Shown here: positions 1-12,225 of the stretch, one piece after another
Layout of the letters: each line of letters starts with the position of its first letter
Numbering within the stretch: position 1 is the first letter of the stretch
Assembly: GCF_000003815.2 (NCBI RefSeq)
Contig: NC_049980.1
Coordinates: 1,398,740-1,462,739 of the forward strand
Origin: Branchiostoma floridae
Lineage: Eukaryota > Chordata > Leptocardii > Amphioxiformes > Branchiostomatidae
Direction of reading: 5' to 3'
Length of the DNA stretch: 64,000 bases
Notes under the pieces: generated by a model
Databases searched by the model: none
What the model saw: the letters and a program-made list of their open reading frames with translations, nothing else
What the model was told of the DNA's origin: nothing
Program-made: the position numbers and the translations under genes

Positions 1-1086
1 TGAAAGCATCCTGGGAGAGGTCACTGTGACGAGGTTTGGGAGCGTTTGACTTTCTGATATTTGATGGACTTTGCTGCTCTTAATGTATTATGGGAATTGC
101 GGTAATGGCCAATGCAACCCCAAAAGTTGATGGAAAATCATTTTTATCCTGGTAGGAATTCTTTGAAATTTGAATTCAGGATGTCAAAAATGATTTCAAG
201 ATAGCAAAGACCCCAATGTAGTATATCACACACCTGTCTTTGCTTACAAATAAGTTAAATGTAGTTTGGAACATCTATGATATTTATTGTGAAATACTTT
301 TATCAATTGGAAAATCATACTTTCACTAGGAATGTATCCCATTCTTGCCTACTGTTTGATATATCTAATATAATAATAATGTCTTGGAGAAATGTGATTA
401 TTGTATGATAAGATTAAAGCACAAAATAATAAACACAAAAGTCCTTTATTTACATCACATTAACTTAGTATATTACTGAATCACTTAAATGATGTAATTT
501 TTCAATTTACTCTGAAAATACTAACCAAAGTATACAGTAAGTGATGCAAAAAAGGGTACAGCATGCACATTAAACAGATACATGTAGGTATAAAATGTGA
601 ACTTGGACCTTGGGATGGTGATAAAAACAGATGCATGTTGTCATGTTTGCATTTAACCCCCTCTATAGCCATAATACTTGGCGCCGTTTCTTTAATACAA
701 GTCATCTGCAGTATAAACTGCAGGGAGCCATTCGACACTTAAGTTATTCATGGGCTGAAATTTACTGGGAGGTTGCGTCAAGCGTTTCACATTCAAAGAG
801 TGTTGTTTATGGCATTGAGTCATAAATATGTTTTGGAATTGCAGAAGCCTAATTCTGTTGTGTTTATGGCATGGCTTCTTGTGATGTTGTCTTTGTGATG
901 TTGTCTAAGTGCTTGCAGATGGTAATTAAGATTGTAATTGTATACCTGTTAGATTCGGAGGCTATTAAAGTGTTGGACCAAAAAGCAGTACTGTGCATGG
1001 GGAGAGGGGGCGGAGTGCAAGGGGAAAGATTCGGGGCCTCCTCCAGAATAACTGTTTTAGAGGTATAGGTATATGGCTGTTATGTC
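1..1086. other. Unannotated AT-rich sequence
   Basis: No gene, RNA or recognisable repeat is seen here. The longest reading frames are under 80 codons and have no protein character. A TACATGTA octamer lies near 580. Confidence 0.5.
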
Positions 1087-1301
1087 ACGGTAGTTCACCT
1101 TTATCCACATGGCAGCCTATATCAATTGTTTTTAAAAATGAGGTGTTTGGGGATATCTAGTCGATGGACTTAGGTTTGAAATTACAATATTTTCATAGCA
1201 CTCCAGTCTGAAACAGTCGTCTGTCGACTTGATATCCCTAAATACTACAATTTATATACAACGGATAAAGGTTGCCCGTGGATAAAGGTGAACTAGCATC
1301 A
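1087..1301. mobile_element. Foldback MITE, GTTCACCTTTATCC family, copy A
   Basis: The left end has TAGTTCACCTTTATCC and the right end GGATAAAGGTGAACTAG, so the outer arms are inverted repeats. A second inverted pair lies inside: GGGGATATCTAGTCGATGG on the left, and GTCGACTTGATATCCC on the right. The whole unit can fold into one long hairpin. It is about 215 bp and non-coding. Better-preserved copies are flanked by TA; here the flanks are degraded. By family knowledge this suits a Tc1/mariner-type non-autonomous element, but the superfamily is inferred only from the TA flanks of the sister copies. Confidence 0.75.
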
Positions 1302-2460
1302 TAGGCACATTCCAAAGCTAACTGGGATCTTTAGTAAGTTTCCATTTGCAATTATCTATCAGAAAGATGGAAGGAGCATCAGTAGGTAATTAAATGTTTA
1401 CCTGAATTTGAAGGGAATTTGCCCCACTTGCCAATTTAAATACGAGTCACTAATATGCTTTGAAATTTCTCTGTATATTAAAGAAAATGTGAAAATTTCA
1501 ATTTTAGTTTGTTGATGGATCAGCTATGTGAGTAAGTATGGCAAACTCACAGGCAACAAAACAAACAATAAACAGATGTGCAAATCATGTGGATGTAGTG
1601 AATATATTGATGTTACTTTTTCTATTATTGTGTATGATCAATAATTTTAGGAATTCCAAGAGTATCTGGCACCAGACATCAACAATGCTGCCTGTACTGA
1701 ACACTGTCATATCCTCAAGCCACCCCTGTCAGTAATTATTATTCTTTCCACCCAAATCATAGCTGCCCTTGTTCCACCCTTGAGATTTGGGGATCTCACA
1801 AGACAGCAGTTTCATTTCAGCTTTTACAGATGTTAGTTTGGGGAAAAAGGCCATTTGGGCGGAATGAGGTTATGGCTAAAAGCCTCTCCCAGATACATGG
1901 CCGCAATTATGGTACTGGAGTGCCTCAGTTTGACATCAAAGGCAGGCAGATCCACTGTAACTCCCTCATTACTGAAGGAAAAGGCAGGGAGATGGAGGAT
2001 TAAGCTGAAATAGGGCTGCATACATACATGTATTAGTAAACAATAACAGTACAGAGGTTTAGGTACAGGTCCAGATCCAGACCTGTGCCTGCACCTGGAC
2101 ATTTTGACAAAGACACCTGTGGTCTTCAATGATGATAGAAACATGTCATTGAATAAACAGTAAGGAATGCTAATTTACAATAGGGTAAGGGATTTTGCAT
2201 TGGGGTACTTCTGGATGACATATATACTACGTATTAGGTAATATTATATAGAATACAGTACTAACATGTAGAGTCTAAAATTGAATTGTACAGTCTTTAT
2301 ACCCTTTTTTGTAAAAAAAAAGCTTGCCTTTTGCATATATGCCAAATCTTTTAGTGGCTCTTCAAGTGAAAATGGACAATTCTTCATTCTAATATACATG
2401 TAAAGTAGTAATGTATACATGTATTCGAAATAAGTTTTATTATTTTTAATCTGTTGAATA
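1302..2460. other. Unannotated sequence with a GGTCCAG-rich scrap
   Basis: Mostly unique AT-rich sequence. At about 2063-2100 a short GGTACAGGTCCAGATCCAG-like stretch resembles the inner repeats of the hAT-type MITEs at 16470 and 29976. It may be a remnant of that family, but it is too short to prove. Nothing else is recognised. Confidence 0.35.
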
Positions 2461-2830
2461 TGTCAGTTGCTCTGGAACTGGAACTTCTGGCATCCCAGAC
2501 AGCTGCTTCGATTAGAAACGTCACCTTTCCTCGTTATCTGGGTTGCAGCGTAATTTATCCCTCCAGTGGGACCGTTTTACAGAGAAGGCAGTTCCCCATC
2601 ATTACCATCCATCACTGATCAATCGTCCATCATTGCTCAGATGCTTTTGTTTCCTCTTAAAGGTCTGGAACTGATACGGGTCTAATGGCACTCAGTAAAC
2701 AAGGCGATATGTCAAAGCAATTTGACTATCATTGGCAGCACTAATTACTTTGGCTTTATCCTAACGATCGCTCTGCTATTAACGTAGATGTTGAGAAGCA
2801 ATGTTGCCCCCATATTCTGTAAAAAAATGG
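2461..2830. promoter_or_regulatory. Possible conserved non-coding block
   Basis: Non-repetitive sequence with balanced composition and several homeodomain-like or TCF/SOX-like words, such as TAATTA within GCACTAATTACTTTGG, GTCAAAGCAATTTG and CTATTAACG. There is no ORF. The style is that of deeply conserved enhancers, but this cannot be proved without alignment to another species. Confidence 0.25.
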
Positions 2831-2948
2831 CAGGCTTTTGAAATAAAAGATGCATGCTTAGTGCTCTGATGATTTGGGACACTCTAATTCACTTTCATAT
2901 CCACAGATGAAGAGATGCAAATGATCAGATTGGTATATTGCATGTCAT

Positions 2949-3300
2949 TATATTTCAGCCATACCATATATGGTATGGTGAAATATATTGTATTCGTAAT
3001 GTTTCTTTCTTTCTCCTGTCAAATCTTCAAATCGAATCATCTCCGTCGTTCCGGGACCGAATGACCTGAAATTTGGCACAAGAGTAGAGTGGGTCAATAC
3101 CGAGGTGCTTTTTTCTTATTTTTTTCATATCTGCCTCTAAAATGATTTTATTGAAGTTTAAAGGTCACGTTTTGACCACAACGGTATATTTTGACCCCCT
3201 GTACCATTGAATTACAATGGAATGACCTTAAATTTGGTGTAGATAGGCATTAGATAGTTGGTAAAATAATCCAAGTAAAATTTTTGGCATGAACCAATTT
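2949..3300 (+). mobile_element. Helentron-like element, 5' part
   Basis: It opens with TATATTTCAGCCATACC, followed at once by the matching arm of a hairpin (ATACCATATATGGTATGG), then a TTTCTTTCTTTC tract. It goes on with two units, about 162 bp apart, of the internal repeat marked by GAATGACCT(G/T)AAATTTGG at about 3060 and 3222. The same parts occur in the opposite orientation at the right end of the 34609-36290 element. Similarity fades near 3300. A matching 3' end on the same strand lies at 5137-5226, so the two could be the ends of one disrupted element. Confidence 0.7.
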
Positions 3301-4380
3301 CAAATTATTAATTTCTGCACTTTTCTGAGGGGAAATTGGTTTTCTTTCGGCCTTCTCCCGTGAACTCCCGTGACCCCAGAGCCCACAGGTGCCAGGTGCC
3401 AGCGGTCTGGGGAGAGCGAGAGTTAATTACTTTATGGACGCCAGCCAATCAGCGACGAGAAAGGCGAATGCTAGTTAATATTCATAAGCGGGGCCTTGTA
3501 ATCCCGTTTATACACAAACAGATGCATATTACAACCTTACAGTGGCCATATGTTACCCTGTGCCCGGTTTGAAATTGTAGTTTGCGAGGATTTGGAGTTC
3601 AGACAGGGTCATTTGAGCGGTAGCGGACGGTACGCGTGCATTGAACGTCAGAATACAAGTCTGTGTCGATGAATTTACCAACATTCCGCATGGCACTATC
3701 AATCATTTTTGGCAGATTTGACTTTGGGGGTTAGTTGAGACAATCGAGAAAATGTTACTTGGCAGAAAACGCGGGAAAATTGGACAGTTTGCGTTTAGTT
3801 TTGATACGTAAGTTTGACAGTGGCGAGAATGCATGTATTTTTTCCCAAACAAATGTAGGTACTTCTAACGTTAGTGTTGTTGTTGTTCTTCTTTGACGTA
3901 AACTTTGTACATTCAAATTGTAAGTAACTTTAAACTGCCAGAGTTTGAGCCCAATAAAACACTCTTAGTACCAGAGTATCACCACTGACCTCCGAAAAGA
4001 AACCCCCGAAAAAGGTAGAAACTCCTATCCTCCAGGTCTCGCACGCTACGAGCAGGAAATTACAACACTCAGACAAGATTACGTCCGATGGCTGATTGCA
4101 TACAAAGTAAAACAATTTAACAGTGGTATGCAGGGCATATACTTAACAAAGAATTCGAAGGAAAATGAAATATATAGATAAAGCCAAATCAAGTTAACTT
4201 GTTGGTCCTGGGATTTTTCAGAAAAGAAATGAAGCGACAGGGTGGTAGAATTCTTGTAAAAATTCGAGACGTCTCCGTTTATGTAATGGCTCATACAAAA
4301 CAAGAAGATTGAAGTTTTTAGCTTGAAAAAAACAACAACAACAACACACTCCTACTACACAACATCTGCACCTGCTTGAC
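3301..4380. other. Unannotated sequence
   Basis: No repeat or gene is recognised. About 3340-3660 is more GC-rich than its surroundings, and its reading frames are short. If 2949 and 5226 are the two ends of one Helentron-like element, this is its replaced or decayed interior. Confidence 0.35.
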
Positions 4381-4384
4381 AATT

Positions 4385-4790
4385 ATTGTTGTTTATTTAT
4401 TGTTTATTAAGAAACCTTTTAGCCCTTACGGGCTAATCTTCCAAGGTTCAATCAACATGAATCAACATGACAATCAACATGAATACATACATTTTAAAAA
4501 ATACAACAATCACAAAGTATTTACAATAGAGCACAGTGTCTAGTGGTCAAAGGTCTAGTTGACAATGTTTGAGATAGCTTGCTTAAAACTGGACAGTGTA
4601 CACAGTGCCTTTATGTCAGATGGCAATGAGTTCCAGAGCATAATTGCTCGGTACAAGAAGGTACGTTTTCCACTGTTTGTTTTAGGTTTAGGTAGTCTGA
4701 AGTTGTTAGATACAGAAAATCTAGTATTATACATGTGGGATGAATTAACTGGTATGAAGGAATTGTACACATATTAAAACGTATGCCCTA
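4385..4790 (-). mobile_element. LINE 3' fragment (end of RT ORF plus 3' UTR)
   Basis: On the minus strand, 4770-4555 encodes 71 residues ending in the C-terminal tail common to CR1/L2-type LINE proteins: a basic stretch, then KRTFLYRAIMLWNSLP, then a helix before the stop. The tail matches in pattern the KRTFRYRATSMWNRLP of the larger LINE at 37.8 kb, but differs in sequence, so it is another family. The 3' UTR carries the hairpin AGCCCTTACGGGCT and ends in TTTATT-rich sequence near 4385. The element is strongly 5'-truncated, near 4790. I could not see a clear target duplication. Confidence 0.75.
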
Positions 4791-5136
4791 CTTGATTAAA
4801 AAAAGTTCAATGCAATAATAAATGTACCCACATCACAAGGAGATTATGACGGTACTTAGACCTAGTTATCGAAGTGGAAATTGTTGAATGGCGTCATGTA
4901 ATTTCATGATGAAAATCGTCTGAATGGAAGATGCGTTTTTTTTCACTCTCGGAAAACTAGGAGCTGCCGCAATTCTAAAAGCCAATCAGTTATGCATAGG
5001 CGCTCCTGTGGAAGATTATATTCTTCCATGTGGGCCCGGTTCATATTGGGCAAGCTCTGTTTTGACCTGGAATCAATTCACAATATTAGTTCTCTTTTGG
5101 GGATAACTTACAGTTTAAATATTGCACTTTTGCGCA
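4791..5136. other. Unannotated sequence
   Basis: No feature is recognised. The overlapping 60- and 99-codon frames here run into the Helentron-like terminus at 5137 and are therefore chance frames. Confidence 0.4.
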
Positions 5137-5226
5137 GGGGTGACTTGGAACAGTCCAATGTTGCGTGGGAATGGGTATGGCTGAAATATGCTATATTTGC
5201 ACCCAAGCAAATGTCGGCCTTTCTAG
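5137..5226 (+). mobile_element. Helentron-like 3' terminus
   Basis: Reading on the plus strand there is GGTATGGCTGAAATATG, then the hairpin ATTTGC-ACCCAA-GCAAAT (5195-5212), exactly 10 bases, then CTAG (5223-5226) followed by T. A 3' hairpin about 10 bases before a terminal CTRR is the Helitron hallmark. The GGCTGAAATAT word is inverted relative to the 5' end of the family (TATATTTCAGCC), as in the asymmetric inverted repeats of Helentrons/HINEs. The layout is the same as at 34609-34658 on the other strand. Confidence 0.75.
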
Positions 5227-5604
5227 TTGATTGTACCTTCAGGCTGCTAAGGCAGTCGTTTGGCAACAAATTTGTACTGGTTATGGGGTGAGGCAGCAGA
5301 GAGAAGGTTAAAAATAGTCATTGATAAGCAAAACTAGATAGCACAGAGAGTAATGCATATCTGTGCCAAGGCAACACCTGAGGTAACCCGTGCCTAAGTA
5401 AACTGCCTCAAGGTGTGACACACTGTGCTATTTTGTACACAGTTAGTAAGCTGCGGAAGACCATTACTGATAAGTTTGAACAACTTGCATTTGGAAAGAC
5501 CACAGTCTATTCTTATTAATAAGTTGAGTGCTTCCTTCTTGAAGTGCAGCTCTCCTCAAACATGCTGTCCGCAATTCAAACCCATGATATACATTGGATA
5601 TGTA
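5227..5604. other. Unannotated sequence
   Basis: I see no gene, RNA or repeat in this stretch. Confidence 0.4.
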
Positions 5605-5824
5605 ATGCTCGTTCACCTTTATCGGCGTAGTAACCTAAATCCGTTGCTTTCAGAAATGGGTACTTAGTGATATGAAGTCGACGGATGGTTGTTTCAAAAT
5701 CAAACTACAATATTTTGAACCTTTTACAACTTGAAACCATCGTCGGTACAGTTGATATCCCTTAATACCGTGTTGGTAAACACAACGAATATAGGTTACC
5801 CTGCGGAAAAAGGTGAACCAGCGT
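5605..5824. mobile_element. Foldback MITE, GTTCACCTTTATCC family, copy B
   Basis: Flanked by TA (5603-5604 and 5825-5826). The outer arms are ATGCTCGTTCACCTTTATC and AAGGTGAACCAGCGT. The inner arms are GATATGAAGTCGACGG and its partner near 5745. It is about 220 bp, non-coding and foldable end to end. Confidence 0.8.
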
Positions 5825-5826
5825 TA

Positions 5827-6268
5827 AGTGCAGAGGCTGGGTGACACACTAGCTTGCTACTGATCATGATGACGTCAGAGATTCCCCTAAAATTCTTCCA
5901 TCTGATCCAGTTTTGTTTTTAATTTTCCAGGCCCCAGTTACCCATAGCTAGAAATAGCATCCTAAACATTCCCGACTATAATTACGAGTAATGCAAGAGG
6001 TACATCAGGGTTGGTTAGTGGTCAGCTGGTTGTTAGCTGGTGATCCTTGTATGCCTTTGTGTTGCAAGAAAGTTAAGCATTTTCCTACAAACAGTTTGTG
6101 CCGCAAATGCAAGCTTTTTCAAATCAAAGCACTAATATGTCTTGTTCCAATTCATTACTAAATGTACTACTCATGTCCATAAACCTGAACCAACAAACAA
6201 GCAAACAAACAAGCAAACCATTTAACCAACTTTCTACTAAAATTTGTAGAGAAATTCTGTTTTAAGCT
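5827..6268. other. Unannotated sequence
   Basis: Unique-looking sequence with a short run of AAACAAGCAAAC repeats near 6190-6215. No gene is seen. Confidence 0.4.
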
Positions 6269-6271
6269 TTA

Positions 6272-6642
6272 GGCCACACCAATTTAATTTGTTGGTTCTC
6301 GGATTTCCTGACCAATTTTTTTCCGATTTGAAAAAAAAATTTAGTCCAAAGAAAAATATAATAGGTTTTGCTATTGCAGACCTTAAAAAAACCCTATTCA
6401 AAGGGCACATACTGCTGATAAACCAATCAGAGTGCTTATTTGCAGTCACATGATCAGAACAGTGGTGTAAAAGGAAGATATTCATTGGATAAATCATGCT
6501 ATGGAAAGCTGAAAACTTGACTACTTACCTTGTTTTTTTGTGTTATATAAGTTCACCAGACTTTTTGCAAACATTTTTTTTCTTTTTTTCTCGACATTTT
6601 TCTGAAAAAATCCAAGAATCAAAAAATTAAATTGGTGTGGCC
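6272..6642. mobile_element. PIF/Harbinger-type MITE, copy 1
   Basis: The terminal inverted repeat GGCCACACCAATTTAATTT matches the reverse complement of the right end (AAATTAAATTGGTGTGGCC). It is flanked by exact TTA on both sides (6269-6271, 6643-6645). A 3-bp TWA duplication is the signature of PIF/Harbinger. The length is 371 bp, with no ORF of its own; the 86-codon frame on the minus strand only crosses it. A sister copy at 53263-53636 has the same ends and TAA flanks. Confidence 0.85.
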
Positions 6643-6645
6643 TTA

Positions 6646-9600
6646 TTTCAGATATTTCAACTGTACAGTTTTCCACCATTTCCAATTGGCCCATCACACG
6701 TCAGTCACTCAGGACTCTGAGAGGGGAATGGGGGCTTTTCCTGGCCATATTGATCGCATCACAGCAGAACGTCTGCACCGAAAGCCTGCTATTGACCCCT
6801 GACCTGAGGAAATCAACGCAGTAAGCGGAGCATAGTGAGCGCGCCCTCAGACTCAGGACTGCATGCAAACCTGCTAGTTGAGGTGCCACGGGGGGACCCT
6901 GGCATAGAAGAGATGGTGCCTCTTGTAACAAAGATGTAGCAATTCAACTCACTTTACTTACACGTTACAGATGACCCCCTGAGAACTATGATAAAAGCAA
7001 GCAGGGCTTTTACATGTTGAATAGATAGAGAATCTAATATCTGTATGCTCCACATATATGACCTGGAGCTAAGAAGTAAGATGCCAGGTGTCAATATTGG
7101 ACACTGATTATCGTACATAATATTGTGTTTATGACATAACGTGGTTTTATTTTGCATCCTCTACATGCAAGAACACTAGCACTATGACAAATTTTCAAAA
7201 CCATTTATGACTGAAGACATATTTTAAGATTCAGATAAATGAATTTTAAAAAACGGAACAGTTTTAGGGTATCAATCACCTTACCCACATGTATACACCA
7301 AAAAATTACTTCATGTGGCATTATGTCCTACAGACTTTTAATTTGTTGTTTTGAATTTTAACTTTAAACTGTCAGTCAGAGAACTAAAGAAATGAAAAGG
7401 TGTAGCTGCCATACATAATGTGTGTTTTCAAAATAGGTTGAAGTGAGAAGTACAAGTGCCCATGCTCCCTCCTTCAACCTGAACCTGATCTAACGCTACA
7501 ACGTGGCAAACCTTTTGGCGGGAAAATGTCAAGCTGTGGCGGGGTTTGCTGCAAGGCCATGTCAGACCATTTGCCTTTCTGCTCAAGTTTTGACAAGCTG
7601 AGATGAAGAGGAGAGCAGAGTTTTTAAAGCCTTTGCAGGGTTGCAGGATGAATATCAAATTGTTGCCTCAACTACACAATTACGTAGCCTCAACTCTCAT
7701 AATTCCACCGGGTGCCATCATACCGCCACATCAAAAAAAGGTGTCTGTCAAATAGCCCTTCCCAAGATTGAACTTGAGCACCTAAACATCTGAAGTGTAA
7801 ATACCTCAGGTTTACTGATTTGTTATATCTCTTTAAAGAACTTAAATCAACATGTTTTTTCTCATGTTGCAATATCATGGCATATGGTGGAATTATGAGT
7901 CAATTGTAACCCTTTGTCTTGGGCCACCTGTTGGCCATTTTGCGCGACCCCTCTGTCAATCTCAAAATCGTCCGACCTTCTAGCGATTGCTTGTGATAGT
8001 CGATAATGTGCCAGGGGTATAAGGACTTAGCCAAAGTGTCTGCTTGCTAGCATTTCTGTGAATAACGTTAATTGTAAAATGACCTCCAACAGTGCTGGCA
8101 CAAGGTAGAGCATTGATACTGACTACTGTGTTTTAGTAGGCTAAGCTTCTTGTAGAAAACCTTTAAATTAGTTTGTTGCTAAACTACCTGCTTCTTACAG
8201 CTGGGTTATCTCAAACTTACTAAGGCCAAAGCCAAAATCTCAGGTTTAATCAAAGGTTTATAATCTACATCTACACATGTAAGGACTCAGAGCTGAAACA
8301 TTTGCTTCCTTTGACAGCCTTGCATGCACACATGTACATATTTTTTCTGCCTCATTTGCATGTTTTGCAAATGAGAGTTGGCTATCTAAGAACCGAGCCA
8401 AAATGTCTGCATCCTCAGGCATTTGCTGAGCAGACTGGCACACATGTATGTCCAGTCCATCTATCTGTCCTTGTTCCGACTCATTTCCAGAGAGACAGAC
8501 ACAAGTGACTTCACTCCCACTGACGCACACCTGACACCCTGTCTATGTGCGTCACCCGTACGGAAGATAAAATATCATTAAAGTCGGAGCAGAGGACCCC
8601 TTTATATATCGAGGCTGCACATCAAGGTGGCATGTATGCTTGTATATTGGACAATGAATAATGTAAGCCACCTTCTAGCCATTCCCCGCAGAATGAAATG
8701 GCTGACATTAAAAGGCTCACGGTTGCACATCAGAAATGCCAGACACATTGTGCTGTGTAGAATCTGCCCTTTGCAAGGATGCATGCTTGAATATGAGCAC
8801 TCTTTTAACAGAAAGCCACAATTTGTATCCTCTTCATGGTGAAAACACAAGGCTCACTCACCCTCATATATAGCTGTGTGACAGATATGATGCAGGACAT
8901 TCCCTCAGGAAGCTATAAAAACTGATGATGACAAACTGTGTGGTAAACTTGGCCTCCTAGCATAGGAATAGTTCATTTGAAAGGTGTTGGTGGCTGGGAC
9001 ATTTCTGTGAATTTTAGCCAAATGCAAAGAGTTTTGGAAGGTGACAGTAAGCTTATCGGAGTATATTTTGCTATGGACTACAAAATAGATGGAGATAGAA
9101 AGATGTTGACTTCTGACATTACTAAAAATATCATAAACCCTTACAAAAATTGTGGTATATCCTTCGTATACAGATGTAAGCCCTTTTCACACTACTGAAT
9201 TGCATATAGATTGTGGAATAAACGTTTTATGTCCTTTTGTTTATGGTAAAACGGGTCCTGTGGCAACAGTTTAAAGATGGATGTGTCATCAGAATTTACA
9301 ACAGGGTGAAAATGCAGGGCCGCATCATCTTTACTACCCATCTCTTTACTGATAACACACAATAAGAACTCAGGATCAAAGCCTTATAATAAAAGATGGT
9401 TGCTTTTATTTTATCACTGAATCAGATGCTCCAGGCTTTTTTAAGTTTTACTGGTGACATAGCATGTATATGCCGATAGAATACAGACTAAAACAAAATG
9501 TCTTACCTAAGAAAGCACTGTTAACTTTCAATTCTGATTTTTACAATGCTGGATATATGTATATATTTTTGTATGGTGATGAATAATACCCATGTATTAT

Positions 9601-10627
9601 CTTTTCAGTCATGAAGGTTTCCCAACATAGAAATTTCTATAAGGTTTTGTTAAGATCTAGAAGCCTTGGTTGAAACTGAAGGCACAATGACAAAATAAGC
9701 ACTCTTTACTGTTAGAGCTATCTACTATATCAACTATACTAGACAAAGTGTATTTATTATAATTACCATTGCAATACATGTACATACGATCCTCATGAGG
9801 TTAACAAATGGTGGCTTTGACGTGTTTGACCATTTTTTTCAGTTAGAAAAAATTGTATTGAAATAATACTTGTTTTGCCAGTTCATTCTAGTAACGATGA
9901 AGAGGACAGTTGTCACTCAAAATGTTTGAAAGTAACTTCCCAGTTTTTATCCAGTTGTAGCCACTGAATTACTTTATATATTGTTTTCCTAGCTGTCGTA
10001 TTGCAGATAGGGACACATGAATATATGATGTTTAGAAATGCATACACTGACTGCAAGACCGTTAACAAACAAATTCATGTTGGAAAATTTGCAGTTTATG
10101 CGGGAAGGCAGTCTAATCCTTTGCCCTTATTGTTCAGTTAGGTTCATTCAGTTAGACGTCAAAAGTTGTTAAGAAATGAACCCCATCCATCAAGTAATGA
10201 GTGCAGGAAAAGCCTTATTCCCAATCACAAATGTACAGGTGATCTGATAATCATATCTGAAGTGGGACAAGGGGATGTTCTCCTATTAACCAATAAGTCA
10301 TATTAAGTGCATTTTATGATAAAACATCTTTCTATGCTAAGACTTTGTCTTCTGTTAGAATCAGCCTCCACAATTACTTGCCTTAAGCTTAGCATTTATT
10401 TCCTTTCCATGCATTATGGATACTCCTTACCTACAAAAAAATATGCTAATGAAATATATACAAGTTTGAGGCAACTGTTCAGGTAAAGCTTATTTGAAAA
10501 GACTTGCAAGGTAAAGTTTTAAAGCTTTGCATCCATGGCTATCTTCCGTCGTCCTATTATTGTTGCTTCTAAGAAACACTATAATAAGACAATCATTGTG
10601 TATTCAGATCTCATTATGCAAAAGAAT
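6646..10627. other. Long unannotated stretch
   Basis: No repeat family of this window and no convincing exon is recognised in these 4 kb. Several reading frames of 60-90 codons occur on both strands, consistent with chance. Composition is AT-rich with short GC-richer islands near 6700-6900 and 7450-7620. Confidence 0.4.
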
Positions 10628-10629
10628 TA

Positions 10630-10836
10630 CTGTAAATGCAGAAACTTTCACAGTGGTTTTATGTTTGCGGTTTTTGCGGCGACCGCTTCACTGCGAATTT
10701 AAAACCACCGCGAACATTTTCCCATGGCAGTAAGAGATACAGTGCATGGTGCTACCGCGAAATTAAAGCCACCGCGAAAAGTCCATTTTCCCGCTTCTGC
10801 AAAATTAAATCTCTGCGAACTTAAATGCATTTACAG
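10630..10836. mobile_element. CTGTAAATGC palindromic MITE, copy P1
   Basis: It begins CTGTAAATGCAGAAACTTTC and ends CGAACTTAAATGCATTTACAG, flanked by TA on both sides. Inside are repeated CGCGAA/TTCGCGG-type words in inverted pairs (GCGGTTTTTGCGGCGACC, CCGCGAAATTAAA). It is about 207 bp and non-coding. TA flanks point to a Tc1/mariner-like mover, by inference. Confidence 0.8.
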
Positions 10837-11021
10837 TACTCACAGCAAATTAGGCATATTGTATCCCACTCTGCTTCTGCATCCTTTTTGATAAGATACA
10901 TTTTATTGCTTGAGGGCATGTTAGTATTCCCTTGTCAGGATGCTGTTTGTCCAAGCTAGATTGGACACATTTGGTTTTGCCTGGAGAGGAAGCAGATTGA
11001 GTCCTTTTTCTACAGGAAGTA

Positions 11022-11236
11022 ACGCTAGTTCACCTTTATCCGTTGGTTAACCTATATCCGTTGCTTTTAAAAACAGGGTATTTGGGGATATCATGTTGAT
11101 GGACGTTACTTTAAGATTTCAATATTTTCAGAACATTGCAGTTTAAAACTACCACCCATCGACTTCATGTGCCTAAATACAACAAACAAAATAACAACAG
11201 ATATAGGTTACCCTGCGGATAAAGGTGAACTAGCGT
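11022..11236. mobile_element. Foldback MITE, GTTCACCTTTATCC family, copy C
   Basis: The best-preserved copy: GCTAGTTCACCTTTATCCG on the left and CGGATAAAGGTGAACTAGC on the right, flanked by TA (11020-11021, 11237-11238). The second arm pair is AACCTATATCCGTTG and CAACAGATATAGGTT. The inner GGGATATCATGTTGATGG has a decayed partner. Confidence 0.85.
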
Positions 11237-11238
11237 TA

Positions 11239-12200
11239 ACATATAAGCGGAGATTATGTGAGTTATTGGGAGGAGACATATTTGTTGCAATAATTCCCCA
11301 GCTGAGAAGTAAATACAGAGCTGAAAGCTCTCAGAACCTACTTATGATACATTGGAACAGTGGTGTTATAAGGATATACAGGAATAAAATACTTCATGCC
11401 TTTTACATCATGTTTTGTTGCTTGCTGCAATATCTATATGCCATTTGGTCTATATTTTAAAATTTTTGCATATTGTTTATTTTTACATCTTTACTTGGCA
11501 AGCACTCTTGCATTAGATGGAATCTGCAGAGACTATCAACCATGAGATTTTCTTGCCACGGCCTAAAGGTTATGTGTCATCAAATCACAGGCAAACTGGG
11601 CCCTGAAGAAAAGGCCTGTTTAGATGCAGGCTCCAGGATTGATCCTTTCATCCCCACTCTTGTCTTGCTCTGCCTCATCTCTCCCTTGCCCAGTTTTCCA
11701 TTTAGAATGTTCAAAAATATCTAACCTTTAACCTTGAGTGGCTTTCAAGCCTTGTTTTGTGTTAACCTTTACAGCACAGAAACCAGGAAGGATTCCTGTG
11801 GCACAGAAAATATCAAATTCAGAAGCTATAAGAAGGACCCTCTTCCCAAGGAGGCCCTTTGCCATTAAGCCCCATCTATTCTGCCCACCTGAAAGGATCC
11901 TCCAGGCTAAAGGAGCCAGGATGAGGAGAAAGAAGAGGCCATCAGGGCCTTGTTTGCTAAGGAGAACCCACTTTGGGCAAATGGTAGCCAGGAGAGCTTG
12001 TGAAGTGCACTTACCAAATTGCCTTGCGGATGATGGATGCTGGAGTGATGATGGCCGGATCTTGAGCCGGCGTTGAGGACCTCGACTCCGACAGTTCCAG
12101 CCGTGTGCACTCCCGTTACGGTCTGTGCAGTCTTTTTAAGCACCACAGGATGGAGTAATCCCTAAATGTATCACCTGTCAGTCCCAGTTATTCGTAATCT
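11239..12200. other. Unannotated sequence
   Basis: The longest frame is 112 codons (11738-12076, plus strand). It is Arg/Pro-rich, overlaps a minus-strand frame and shows no domain, so I do not call it a gene. Nothing else is seen. Confidence 0.35.
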
Positions 12201-12225
12201 TCTTAGTGTGAAGTTTTACAGGGCA

